From contig CAYPZL010000085.1 of the NCBI GenBank assembly GCA_964415045.1, forward strand, positions 1-23,156: 23,156 nucleotides of DNA, in the 5' to 3' direction. Made by a program: the position numbers and the translations under genes. The first letter of the stretch is position 1; each line of letters begins with the position of its first letter. The notes under the pieces were generated by a model. The model did not search any database and was not told the origin of the DNA. It saw only the letters and a program-made list of their open reading frames with translations. Positions 16,074 to 23,156 of this stretch are shown here, one piece after another. The stretch comes from CAYPZL01 sp964415045 (lineage in GTDB: Bacteria > Planctomycetota > Phycisphaerae > Sedimentisphaerales > Anaerobacaceae).

Positions 16074-16931
16074 ATGACAGACCAACTGCAGAGCAGACGC
16101 CGAGCTATCATAGCAGGAGCGTTGATCGTTGCGTTCCTTGCCATTGCGGCGCCCTCATCCTGGGCTGCCGGCCGGGACGAGCCCGTTCGGATCAAGCGGG
16201 TTGCCTCTGATGATTACGTGAGCCTGATCGTGGAGAACCGCAGGGCGTTCGACGTAACGGTGACCCTGACGATCCGGGCTCACAACGTGGACGTCAAGAG
16301 AATCGAGCCTGAAACGGAGACCTACGCCGGGAATTCAGAGGCCGAGGCCGTTCGGATCTTCCCGGCAGAGGCGGGCAAACGCTGGGACTACCACTATCGC
16401 TTCACCTGGGTAAAGGGGAATCTGCACGCCGAGCACGACGCGGAGGTGCTCTACCGTCTGCCCTACGAATCGGGCACGTCCCATCGGGTGACGCAGGGAT
16501 ACCACGGCCGGCTGACGCACCAGGGCCAGGAGCAATACGCGGTGGATTTCGCCATGAGGGAAGGGACGCCGGTGTGCGCGGCCCGCGACGGCGTGGTGGT
16601 GGACCTCAAGGAGTCCTCGAAGAGCGGCGGGCCCCGAAAGAGCTACCGGAAGCTGTCGAATTACGTTTCCATCGCCCACGCCGACGGGACCATCGGGGAA
16701 TATCATCATTTGCAGCACAACGGCGTGCTCGTCGAGATCGGCCAGCGGGTCACGGCCGGGACGGTCATCGCGCTTTCGGGCAACACGGGATACTCCACCC
16801 GGCCCCATCTCCATTTCGGCGTCTACTCCCCCGTCGACGGGACCCAACTGCAATCCCATCCCCTCGCCTTCGCCACCCGCCGCGGCACCGTCGCCGAGCC
16901 GGTCGAAGGAAAGTCCTACACCGCCAAGTAG
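16074..16931 (+). CDS. M23-family metallopeptidase, exported
   Basis: 285 residues. A signal peptide (RRRAIIAGALIVAFLAIAAP, cleavage near SSWA) leads into an uncharacterised beta-rich region at about 35-140. The M23/LytM-type zinc peptidase domain then covers about 145-270. Likely zinc ligands are His149 and Asp158 in THQGQEQYAVDF, and His247 in the HLH motif at 245-247. YHHLQHNGV supplies the further conserved histidines. GTPVCAARDGVVV is the typical strand before it. Members cut peptide crosslinks in peptidoglycan or other Gly-rich peptides; this variant with AVDFAM belongs to a branch whose targets are less well known. It has its own promoter and is unrelated in function to the sugar genes beside it. 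Confidence 0.9.
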   Translation: MTDQLQSRRRAIIAGALIVAFLAIAAPSSWAAGRDEPVRIKRVASDDYVSLIVENRRAFDVTVTLTIRAHNVDVKRIEPETETYAGNSEAEAVRIFPAEAGKRWDYHYRFTWVKGNLHAEHDAEVLYRLPYESGTSHRVTQGYHGRLTHQGQEQYAVDFAMREGTPVCAARDGVVVDLKESSKSGGPRKSYRKLSNYVSIAHADGTIGEYHHLQHNGVLVEIGQRVTAGTVIALSGNTGYSTRPHLHFGVYSPVDGTQLQSHPLAFATRRGTVAEPVEGKSYTAK

Positions 16932-16991
16932 GCGACGCCGAGAATCCCGGGGCGATAAGATTCGTTTGCTGAGGAACTCCGAAGAAGGGGG

Positions 16992-17019
16992 TTGACGGGG
17001 GCGGGGATTTGCCTATTCT
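16992..17019 (+). promoter_or_regulatory. sigma70-type promoter for the gcv operon
   Basis: TTGACG at 16992-16997, a 16-bp spacer, and TATTCT at 17014-17019. Transcription would start near 17026, giving a leader of only about 29 nt. That is too short for a glycine riboswitch downstream of the promoter, and I see no aptamer upstream. Confidence 0.6.
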
Positions 17020-17054
17020 GTTAGATTTCACGTCGTGGTTAGAAGGAGTCGGCC

Positions 17055-18353
17055 GTGCAGGGAAGTACATCTGGCGGGGAATTTGTGTTTGAGGCCCCTG
17101 AATCGGAACCGGTGGGCAGCGTGCTCTACGAGGAGCATTTGGAGCTTACGAGCAAGTCTCGCCTGAGTGGATTTGCCGGTTATTTGATGCCGCTCTGGTA
17201 TTCTTCGATCGCCGCCGAGCACGAGGCGGTCCGCGCGCGGGCCGGGCTGTTCGACTGCACGCACATGGGGGCGCTGGAGGTTTCGGGTGACGATGCGGCC
17301 GGGTTTCTCAATCTTCTCGCCACCAACGATATCGAGAGGCTGAAGGTCGGCCGGGCCCAGTACAGCTATATCCTCGATGCCGCCGGCAACGTTCTGGACG
17401 ACATCATCGTCTACCGCCGCCGCGACGACAATTTCATGGTCGTCGTCAATGCGGCCAACGAGCCCAAGATCAAGCACTATCTCAACGAGTTGCTCGGCGG
17501 GCGGGCGGTCGTCGATGCGGCCGATCCCGGCGCCACTGCGCGGCTGACGAGCTTGCATCCGACGATCCGGGATATGCGGGACACGGACGCCGGCGGCGAC
17601 TGCCGCGTCGATATCGCCTTGCAGGGCCCCGCCTCCGCCGAGGTGCTCGTCAAGCTCATCGATGATCCATCCGCGCGCGAGGGCGTGTCGGGTCTCAAGA
17701 GTTTTGCCTTGATCGAGACGCAGGTCGGCGGAATCGACTGCATCGTCTCGACCACCGGGTACACGGGGGCCCGGACGTGCTTCGAGCTGTTCGTTCATCC
17801 GGCGCAGGCGGCGCAACTGTGGAATCGCATCCTGGAGGCGGGTCGGCCGCTGGGCGTGCTGCCCTGCGGGTTGGGGGCGCGGGACAGCCTGCGGATCGAG
17901 GCGGGCCTGCCGCTCTACGGGCACGAGCTGGACGGCAAGTTCGGAATCTCGCCGTTCGAGGCGGGCTATGGCTGGGCGGTCAAGCTCCAGAAGGAGTTCT
18001 TCATCGGCAAGGCCGCCATGGAACGCATCGCCGGGACGTACGAGATGCAAGTGGCCCGGATTCAGTTGCCCGGGGCCAGAGGGATTCGTCCCGTGCGGCT
18101 CGACGATCCCGTGCTGGACGAGCAGGGCGTTTGCATCGGATGGGTGCTGAGCAACGCCAAGGCCGGGGAAAACCAGTATGCATTGGCGTACGTAGACAAG
18201 AGTGTCGCCCGGGAAGGAAAGTCCCTGGGCGTTTATTATCTGGCCCGCAGCGCGAGCCAGGTTCAACAAGGACGAAAACAACATATTGAAAAAGGGCAAA
18301 CGGCCGAGGCCGACCTGACGGGCACGGTGGTGAGCCGGTTTGCCAGATTTTAG
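17055..18353 (+). CDS. gcvT: glycine cleavage system T protein (aminomethyltransferase)
   Basis: This protein transfers the methylene group from aminomethyl-lipoyl H protein to tetrahydrofolate, releasing ammonia. It has 432 residues, longer than the usual 360-370. About 25 residues precede the core, and a tail with QVQQGRKQHIEKGQ extends it. Core signs are GYLMPLWYSSIAAEHEAVR, FDCTHMGALEVSG, and GNVLDDIIVYR with the acidic pair Asp115-Asp116 (the family's catalytic Asp is here). GYTGARTCFELF, GLGARDSLRIEAGLPLYGHE and a C-terminal barrel also fit. It starts at GTG 17055 with AGAAGGAG upstream. It is the first gene of a four-gene operon, 14 bp before gcvH, and is cytosolic. Confidence 0.95.
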   Translation: MQGSTSGGEFVFEAPESEPVGSVLYEEHLELTSKSRLSGFAGYLMPLWYSSIAAEHEAVRARAGLFDCTHMGALEVSGDDAAGFLNLLATNDIERLKVGRAQYSYILDAAGNVLDDIIVYRRRDDNFMVVVNAANEPKIKHYLNELLGGRAVVDAADPGATARLTSLHPTIRDMRDTDAGGDCRVDIALQGPASAEVLVKLIDDPSAREGVSGLKSFALIETQVGGIDCIVSTTGYTGARTCFELFVHPAQAAQLWNRILEAGRPLGVLPCGLGARDSLRIEAGLPLYGHELDGKFGISPFEAGYGWAVKLQKEFFIGKAAMERIAGTYEMQVARIQLPGARGIRPVRLDDPVLDEQGVCIGWVLSNAKAGENQYALAYVDKSVAREGKSLGVYYLARSASQVQQGRKQHIEKGQTAEADLTGTVVSRFARF

Positions 18354-18367
18354 ATGGAGGCAGTTGG

Positions 18368-18748
18368 ATGGTAGTCGAGGGATTGCTGTATACCAAAGAC
18401 CACGAGTGGGCCAAAGTGGAAGGCGACACCGTCACCATGGGCATCACGGACTACGCGCAGGAACAGTTGGGAGAGATCGTTTTCGTAGAGCTGCCGGAGG
18501 TCGGCAAGGAGTTCGACGCTCACAAGGAGATCAGCGTGGTCGAAAGCTCCAAGGCCGCCGGGGACGTCTACTGCCCGGTTGCCGGGCGGGTCAGCGCGGT
18601 CAACGAAGAGCTCAACACCCGGCCCGAGCTGGTTAACGAGGACTGCTACAACGCCGGTTGGATCTGCAAGCTGACGGTCGCCGACAAGACCGCGCTCGAC
18701 GATCTGATGGATGTCAAGAAATACGAAGAGTACCTCAAAACGCTGTAG
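18368..18748 (+). CDS. gcvH: glycine cleavage system H protein
   Basis: 126 residues, the normal length. This is the lipoyl carrier that shuttles the aminomethyl group between P and T proteins. The lipoylated residue is Lys62 in VVESSKAAGDVYCP. YTKDHEWAKVEGD at the start and GITDYAQEQLGEIVFVELPE are classic family sequence. ATG 18368 has GGAGG upstream (ATGGAGGCAGTTGGATG). It directly follows gcvT and precedes the two P subunits, separated from gcvPA by 68 bp containing two hairpins. Confidence 0.97.
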   Translation: MVVEGLLYTKDHEWAKVEGDTVTMGITDYAQEQLGEIVFVELPEVGKEFDAHKEISVVESSKAAGDVYCPVAGRVSAVNEELNTRPELVNEDCYNAGWICKLTVADKTALDDLMDVKKYEEYLKTL

Positions 18749-18786
18749 CGGCGGGTGCCGCCGGCGCCGTTGTTTCACTTCGGCGC
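18749..18786 (+). other. two tandem hairpins between gcvH and gcvPA
   Basis: The first is a perfect 6-bp stem CGGCGG/CCGCCG with a GTG loop at 18749-18763. The second is GCGCCG/CGGCGC with an 11-nt loop at 18764-18786. They begin immediately after the gcvH stop. No T-tract follows, so RNA processing or partial termination is more likely than full termination. Confidence 0.5.
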
Positions 18787-18816
18787 GAGCGTGATGCCGC
18801 AGGGGAAGGTTGGGCT

Positions 18817-20148
18817 ATGCCGTTCATACCTCACACATCAGAGCAGCAGCAGGAGATGCTGGCGACCATCGGCCTGACGATGGACGACCTGTTCGGGGAC
18901 ATCCCGGCCGAGTTGATGGGCGGGTCCTTCGATCTGCCGGGCGGACTGAGCGAGCAGGAGGTCCGCAACCGGCTCGCCGACCTGGCGGGCAAGAACCACG
19001 TGGACCTGACGCTCTTCTTAGGCGGCGGTTTCTACGACCATTTCATCCCGTCGGCGGTTTACTCGATCATCTCGCGGAGCGAGTTCTACACGGCCTACAC
19101 GCCGTACCAGCCGGAGCTGGCGCAGGGGACGCTCCAGGCGATCTACGAGTATCAGTCCGCCGTGTGCCGCCTGACCGACATGGAGGTCTCCAACGCCTCG
19201 TTGTACGACGGCGGGACCGCCATGTACGAGGCCATGATGATGGCTCTGCGCATCACCGGCCGCAACAAGGTCATCATCGACGACAGCGTCAATCCCATCT
19301 ATCGCGTCATGATCCATTCCTATACGCGGAATTTGCAGATCGATCTCGCAGAGACGCACTGCCGCAACGGTCTGGCCAATCGAGCGGAGATTCTGGACAC
19401 GCTCGACGACCAGACGGCGGCGGTCATCGTGCAGAATCCCAATTTCTTCGGGTGCATCGATGATTTTACTGACATCGCCGAAGCCGCCCACGAGAAGGGC
19501 GCCTTGCTGATCGTCTCCTGCTACCCGATTTCATTGGGGATCTTGAAGACGCCCGGTGCGATGGGGGCCGATATCGTCACGGGCGAGGGGCAGAGCCTGG
19601 GCATGCCGATGTCGTTCGGCGGGCCTTATCTGGGTTTCATGGCGTCGCGCAAGCAGTACGTACGCAAGATGCCGGGCCGCGTCGCGGGCGAGACCACGGA
19701 CCGGCAGGACCGGCGCGCGTTCGTCCTGACGCTCCAAGCCCGCGAGCAGCACATTCGCCGGGACAAGGCGACCTCGAACATCTGCTCGAACGAGGCGCTG
19801 TGCGCGTTGACGGCGCTGGTGTATCTCTCGCTCCTGGGCAAGGAGGGATTCAAGGAGACCGCCCAACGCTGCGCCGACAAGGCCAGCTATGCCTATCAAC
19901 GGCTCACGGCGATTCCGGGCGTCGAGCCGCACTTCAAGGCGAAGTGGTTCTTCAACGAGTTCGTCCTGGACCTGCCGTGCGAGGCGGCCGACGTGATCGC
20001 GAAGCTGATTGAAAAGGGTTTTGCCGCCGGGTTCCCTCTGAGCCGCTACTATGAGGGGATGGAGAACTCGATTCTGATTTGTGTGACCGAGAAACGGACC
20101 AAGCAGCAGATCGGGATGCTGGCCGAGGCCCTGGAGAGCGTTTTGTAA
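18817..20148 (+). CDS. gcvPA: glycine dehydrogenase (decarboxylating) subunit 1
   Basis: 443 residues from ATG 18817, with AGGGGAAGG upstream; the frame extends further back but that part overlaps gcvH and is not family-like. This is the N-terminal half of the P protein, here a separate gene as in Gram-positives, Thermotoga and several other phyla. With GcvPB it forms the PLP enzyme that decarboxylates glycine and loads the H protein. Family marks are FIPHTSEQQQEMLATIG, FYDHFIPSAVYSIISRSEFY, TAYTPYQPELAQGTLQAIYE, SLYDGGTAMYEA, and SFGGPYLGFMA with KMPGRVAGETTD. TSNICSNEALCALTA follows. It lacks the PLP lysine, which lies in the other subunit. Its stop is 61 bp before gcvPB. Confidence 0.96.
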   Translation: MPFIPHTSEQQQEMLATIGLTMDDLFGDIPAELMGGSFDLPGGLSEQEVRNRLADLAGKNHVDLTLFLGGGFYDHFIPSAVYSIISRSEFYTAYTPYQPELAQGTLQAIYEYQSAVCRLTDMEVSNASLYDGGTAMYEAMMMALRITGRNKVIIDDSVNPIYRVMIHSYTRNLQIDLAETHCRNGLANRAEILDTLDDQTAAVIVQNPNFFGCIDDFTDIAEAAHEKGALLIVSCYPISLGILKTPGAMGADIVTGEGQSLGMPMSFGGPYLGFMASRKQYVRKMPGRVAGETTDRQDRRAFVLTLQAREQHIRRDKATSNICSNEALCALTALVYLSLLGKEGFKETAQRCADKASYAYQRLTAIPGVEPHFKAKWFFNEFVLDLPCEAADVIAKLIEKGFAAGFPLSRYYEGMENSILICVTEKRTKQQIGMLAEALESVL

Positions 20149-20183
20149 TAGGTCCCATAGGACCTATGCAGCGACAAGCTGCG
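20148..20183 (+). other. two tandem hairpins between gcvPA and gcvPB
   Basis: A perfect 8-bp stem ATAGGTCC/GGACCTAT with loop CATA spans 20148-20167, starting at the gcvPA stop codon. A 5-bp stem GCAGC/GCTGC follows at 20169-20183. The arrangement repeats what is seen between gcvH and gcvPA, with different sequence. No T-tract follows. Confidence 0.5.
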
Positions 20184-20209
20184 TTTGCCGCTGATCTTTG
20201 GAGAGCGTT

Positions 20210-21661
20210 ATGAAGTTGGTGTTCGAGAAGAGCGTTCCCGGTCGCCGGGGTGTGTGCCCGGGGCCGAGCGATGTGCCCACTACGGTCAATATACCGAACG
20301 AGTTGCAGCGCGACCGCGACGCGGCCTTGCCCGAGTTGAGCGAGTTTGACGTCGTGCGGCATTTCACCGAGCTTTCGCGGCGCAACTTCGGAGTCGATAC
20401 GAATTTCTACCCGCTGGGCTCCTGTACGATGAAGTACAATCCGAAGGTGGCTGAGCGGATCGCTTCGTACCCGGGCTTCGCCCACCTGCACCCGCTGCTG
20501 CCCCAGTTGCGTATGGGCGGGATGCTCACGCAGGGAGCGCTGGCCATCCTCCACGAGATGGACCTGCTGCTGCGCGAGATTACCGGGATGGCGGGCTTTA
20601 CGATGCAGCCGATGGCCGGCGCGCACGGCGAGCTGACCGGCATGATGATCATGGCCGCCTACCATCGCGACAGAGGCAACAACAAGAGCATCGTGCTGGC
20701 CCCGGACAGCGCGCACGGGACGAACCCCGCCAGCGCCGCGATTGCGGGCTACCGCGTGGTGTCGGTGCCGAGCGACGACAACGGCGTCATGGACCTCGAC
20801 GCGCTCAGGAGCGCCGTCTGCGACGAGGTGGCCGGCGTGATGCTGACCTGCCCGAACACGCTGGGCCTGTTCAATCCGCACATCAGGGAAATCTGCGATC
20901 TCATCCACAGCGTGGACGGGCTGGCGTATTACGACGGCGCGAATCTCAACGCGATCGTGGGCAAGGCCCGCCCCGGCGATTTCGGCTTCGACATCGTGCA
21001 CCTGAACGTCCACAAGACCCTCGCCACCCCGCACGGCGGCGGCGGGCCCGGGGCCGGACCGGTCGGCGTGGGCGAGAAGCTCGTCCCGTTCCTGCCGGTC
21101 TCCATCGTCATCAAGAGGAGCGACGGGACCTATGCCCTGGAGTACGACCGGCCGAAATCCATCGGCTATATCGCGCCGTTCTACGGCAATTTCGGTATCG
21201 TCCTGCGCGCCTACGTCTACATCCTCATGTTAGGCAAGGAAGGCCTGCCCAAGGTGGCCGAGACCGCCGTCCTCAACGCCAACTACGTGCGGGCGAAGCT
21301 GCGCGAACACTACAGGCCGGCCGTCGATCGCATCTGCAAGCACGAATGTGTCTTGAGTCCGACGAAGGAGATGGTCGCCAGCGGCGTCCACGCCCTCGAT
21401 ATCGCCAAGGCCCTGATCGACCGGGGATTCCATCCGCCGACCGTCTACTTTCCCACCATCGTCAAGGAAGCGATGATGATCGAGCCGACCGAGACCGAGA
21501 GCAAGGAAACGCTCGACGCCTTCTGTGAGGCCATGATCGAAATCGCCGAACTCGCAAAGACCGATCCGCAGCAGCTCCAGGCGGCCCCCAAGACCACCTG
21601 CGTCTCGCGCCCCAACGAAACCGCCGCCGCCAAAAACCTCAACATCGCGTCGCTCGGATAG
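20210..21661 (+). CDS. gcvPB: glycine dehydrogenase (decarboxylating) subunit 2
   Basis: 483 residues from ATG 20210 with GGAGAG upstream; I reject the in-frame earlier start at 20198 because family homology begins at MKLVFEKS. This subunit carries the PLP cofactor: the Schiff-base Lys269 is in LNVHKTLATPHGGGGPGAGP. NFYPLGSCTMKYNPK, QPMAGAHGELTGM, DSAHGTNPASAA and YYDGANLNAIVGKARPGD are all strongly conserved family blocks. The C-terminus ends in a short Pro/Lys-rich tail after the EMMIEPTETESKETLDAF-like region. It is the last gene of the gcv operon. The lipoamide dehydrogenase (L protein) is not encoded here and must be elsewhere in the genome. Confidence 0.97.
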   Translation: MKLVFEKSVPGRRGVCPGPSDVPTTVNIPNELQRDRDAALPELSEFDVVRHFTELSRRNFGVDTNFYPLGSCTMKYNPKVAERIASYPGFAHLHPLLPQLRMGGMLTQGALAILHEMDLLLREITGMAGFTMQPMAGAHGELTGMMIMAAYHRDRGNNKSIVLAPDSAHGTNPASAAIAGYRVVSVPSDDNGVMDLDALRSAVCDEVAGVMLTCPNTLGLFNPHIREICDLIHSVDGLAYYDGANLNAIVGKARPGDFGFDIVHLNVHKTLATPHGGGGPGAGPVGVGEKLVPFLPVSIVIKRSDGTYALEYDRPKSIGYIAPFYGNFGIVLRAYVYILMLGKEGLPKVAETAVLNANYVRAKLREHYRPAVDRICKHECVLSPTKEMVASGVHALDIAKALIDRGFHPPTVYFPTIVKEAMMIEPTETESKETLDAFCEAMIEIAELAKTDPQQLQAAPKTTCVSRPNETAAAKNLNIASLG

Positions 21662-21700
21662 GTGTACTCGCGGCAAACTATGGTCAATGATGTGGGCGGG

Positions 21701-21717
21701 ACGGATGCCCCATCCGT
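21701..21717. terminator. short hairpin between convergent gcvPB and FKBP genes
   Basis: A perfect 7-bp stem ACGGATG/CATCCGT with a CCC loop lies between two converging genes. It has no T-tract on either side. It may mark transcript ends or belong to a dispersed palindrome family. Confidence 0.35.
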
Positions 21718-21722
21718 GTGCT

Positions 21723-22190
21723 CTACGGCCAATCGGGCTGTTCGCGCCTCAATTCTTCAAGCCTGCGGATGAACTCCGGCTTTATCGGCTCCTCCTGACT
21801 TCTCCGATAATCTTCATCCGCTTCACGAAGAACTCTGATTTCGGCAATCAGTTTCGCGTTGGGAGGAATCACGTCCGGTATCCCCTTCTGCCCATACGCA
21901 AGATGGGGACTAATGGCGACCTTTCTACGCCCTCCGATTCTCATGCCCGGTACGGTGTGGAAGAGACCTGCGGGCAGCCAGCTTCGGTTTATGCGGGTGC
22001 ACAGATCGTAGAAACCGTTCCCGCAATCTCTTTGGTTGATGCCCGGTAGGAAGGACGATGGCGCAGAAGGTACGATCTCCCCTTTGTTGAGCGTAAGGCG
22101 AATCGAAAGCATGTAGTAGTGTTGGCGCTGAATAGGATCGCCGCTGCCTTCCGTTTCCTCCAGTAGTTTGATACCTTTGCGAATAAGCAT
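21723..22190 (-). CDS. FKBP-type peptidyl-prolyl isomerase
   Basis: 155 residues with no signal peptide, so probably cytosolic. The FKBP fold is shown by the C-terminal block VPGMRIGGRRKVAISPHLAYG followed by VIPPNAKLIAEIRVL, the most conserved part of the family. Earlier parts are more divergent: LLEETEGSGDP starts the domain and LPAGLFHTVPG leads into the active loop. A charged tail of about 35 residues follows (EADEDYRRSQEEP to the end). ATG 22190 has GGGA upstream at a loose spacing, so the start is not certain. It lies 88 bp downstream of the aldolase gene on the same strand and is probably co-transcribed with it. It may act as a general folding helper; no specific client is visible. Confidence 0.85.
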   Translation of the reverse strand: MLIRKGIKLLEETEGSGDPIQRQHYYMLSIRLTLNKGEIVPSAPSSFLPGINQRDCGNGFYDLCTRINRSWLPAGLFHTVPGMRIGGRRKVAISPHLAYGQKGIPDVIPPNAKLIAEIRVLREADEDYRRSQEEPIKPEFIRRLEELRREQPDWP

Positions 22191-22217
22191 AGCGATCCCA
22201 CTACAGGTTCGTCGCAG

Positions 22218-22234
22218 CCGGGCTGCCTGCCCGG
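22218..22234. other. hairpin between aldolase and FKBP genes
   Basis: A perfect 6-bp stem CCGGGC/GCCCGG with a 5-nt loop lies in the 88-bp gap. On the minus strand it sits after the aldolase stop and before the FKBP start. No T-tract follows, so at most partial termination is expected. Confidence 0.35.
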
Positions 22235-22278
22235 TTAGGATTCAGCGTTCTCGGCCCGAGATTCATGGATTCGTGGGC

Positions 22279-23073
22279 TTAGCTCTTGAGGACGTCGATG
22301 GCGGCTTGGACGGTGGCTTCGTTGTGGACCATTTCGCTGAGGGCCTGGATCATTTTGTCGGGGGTTTTGTGCTGGAAGGCGTTTCGCCCGATGGACAGGC
22401 CCATCGCGCCGGCCTGGAGCGCTCCCTCGACCATGCGGAAGATGTCCTCATCGCTGCCCATCTTCGGTCCGCCGGCGATGACGACCGGGACGGGGCAGCC
22501 CCGGACCACCTCGGTGAACGACTCGACGCTGCCGGTGTAGACGACCTTGACGATGTCGGCGCCCAGCTCGGCCCCGACGCGGGCGGCGAGCTTGACGTTC
22601 TCGACGTCGTACTCGTTCTCGATCTTCGGCCCGCGGGTGTACATCATCGTCACCAGGGGCATCTGCCACTCCAGGCAGCGCTCGCTGACCAGCCCGAACT
22701 GCCGGAGCATCTCCTTGTCGGTCTCGGCGCCGAGGTTGATGTGGATGCTGACGGCGTCGGCCCCGAGCTTGATCGCCTCCTCCACCGTGCAGACCAGCTC
22801 CTTGGCGTTGGGGTCGGGACTGACGGCCGTGCCGGCCGAGAGATGGATGATCAGGCCCACGTCCTTGCCGGTGCCGCGGTGGCCGGCGCGGACCATGCCC
22901 TTGTGCATCAAGATGGCGTTGGCCCCGCCCCCGACGACCTTGCTGATCGTCGTGCGCATGTCGGCCAGGCCCTCAATGGGACCGACCGTGACGCCGTGAT
23001 CCATGGGGACGATGACCGTTCTCTGCGAGTTGCGGTCGATGATTCTCTCTAATCGTATCGCCTTGCCGATCAT
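22279..23073 (-). CDS. aroA': ADH synthase / class I aldolase (DhnA-LsrF family)
   Basis: 264 residues, full length for 2-amino-3,7-dideoxy-D-threo-hept-6-ulosonate synthase. That enzyme joins a 6-deoxy-5-ketofructose-1-phosphate-derived unit to aspartate semialdehyde in the archaeal-type shikimate entry. The start MIGKAIRLERI with VPMDHGVTVGPIEGL is typical. The Schiff-base lysine is Lys176 in GADIVKVVYTGS, and the catalytic tyrosine is probably Tyr145 in MMYTRGPK. VIAGGPKMGSDE binds phosphate together with GLSIGRNAFQH. ATG 23073 has a perfect AAGGAGG upstream. It is related to class I fructose-bisphosphate aldolases, so that activity is an alternative. The presence of DHQ synthase II in the same window makes the ADH synthase role much more likely. 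Confidence 0.9.
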   Translation of the reverse strand: MIGKAIRLERIIDRNSQRTVIVPMDHGVTVGPIEGLADMRTTISKVVGGGANAILMHKGMVRAGHRGTGKDVGLIIHLSAGTAVSPDPNAKELVCTVEEAIKLGADAVSIHINLGAETDKEMLRQFGLVSERCLEWQMPLVTMMYTRGPKIENEYDVENVKLAARVGAELGADIVKVVYTGSVESFTEVVRGCPVPVVIAGGPKMGSDEDIFRMVEGALQAGAMGLSIGRNAFQHKTPDKMIQALSEMVHNEATVQAAIDVLKS

Positions 23074-23105
23074 GGCAAACCTCCTTGAGTTTTGAGTTCT
23101 TAGCT

Positions 23106-23134
23106 GAACTTTTGCAAAATGGAGATTAGGCTTA
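23106..23134 (-). repeat. right copy of the 29-bp inverted repeat (partner 33-61)
   Basis: This is the reverse complement of 33-61 at 28 of 29 bases, with the mismatch at 23111. It lies 32 bp upstream of the aldolase start codon and has the same orientation relative to its downstream gene as the left copy has to the sulfatase. It contains the palindrome TTTTGCAAAA. The outer flank differs from that of the left copy. Confidence 0.8.
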
Positions 23135-23156
23135 CTTTAGGGAGGAAAAATCTCCT

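Noticed and set aside
16932..17054. Possible glycine riboswitch before gcvT
   Set aside because: A CCGAAG-like word is present, but it lies upstream of the predicted promoter, and the leader after the promoter is only about 29 nt. No aptamer pairing was seen.
1364..22215. Shared 12-nt word (CAGGTTCGTCGC) at 1364-1375 and 22204-22215, both followed by hairpins
   Set aside because: Several 12-nt matches are expected by chance in 23 kb, and the following sequences do not align, so this is not evidence of a common repeat.

Overview
This window is GC-rich bacterial DNA, densely coding, with no rRNA, tRNA, CRISPR array or complete insertion sequence that I can see. Several features suggest Planctomycetota, possibly a Phycisphaerae- or Sedimentisphaerales-like lineage. 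These are two Tat-exported sulfatases, a DUF1080 remnant, a GH172 (DUF2961) protein, secreted propeller and six-hairpin hydrolases, a two-subunit glycine decarboxylase, and the archaeal-type entry to the shikimate pathway. The taxonomic call is an inference from gene content, not from a marker gene.

Layout: (1) 90-3422, plus strand: two sulfatases. The first is broken in frame by a 138-bp hairpin-rich insert. (2) 3492-11581, minus strand: a probable long operon read right to left. It holds 3-dehydroquinate synthase II, a secreted six-hairpin glycosidase-like protein, a membrane-anchored DUF362/SMP-30 fusion, a secreted sialidase-like propeller with an unexpected C-terminal zinc ribbon, and a small frameshifted exported protein. 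A strong sigma70-like promoter precedes it. (3) 11885-16931, plus strand: a small membrane protein, a GH172-family protein, an MFS sugar transporter and an exported M23 peptidase. A decayed DUF1080 fragment lies on the minus strand between the last two. (4) 17055-21661, plus strand: a glycine cleavage operon gcvT-gcvH-gcvPA-gcvPB with its own promoter; paired hairpins sit at both junctions that precede a P subunit. (5) 21723-23073, minus strand: a class I aldolase of the ADH synthase type, followed by an FKBP-type prolyl isomerase.

How the genes fit together: sulfatases, glycosidases and propeller hydrolases would strip sulfate and sugars from complex glycans outside the cytoplasm, and the MFS carrier would import the released sugar. 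The ADH synthase and DHQ synthase II are the two enzymes that make 3-dehydroquinate without DAHP synthase and AroB, so the organism probably makes aromatic amino acids by that route. The glycine cleavage proteins supply one-carbon units; dihydrolipoamide dehydrogenase is not in the window.

Points to follow up: a 29-bp inverted repeat (28 of 29 identical) lies near both window ends, in each case about 30 bp before a start codon. Others are the insert in the first sulfatase, the Asp in place of the usual active-site His in the second, two unusual domain fusions, and two decayed genes. I did not find a clearly new multi-gene system. The most unusual items are the two fusion proteins and the two repeat-like elements.
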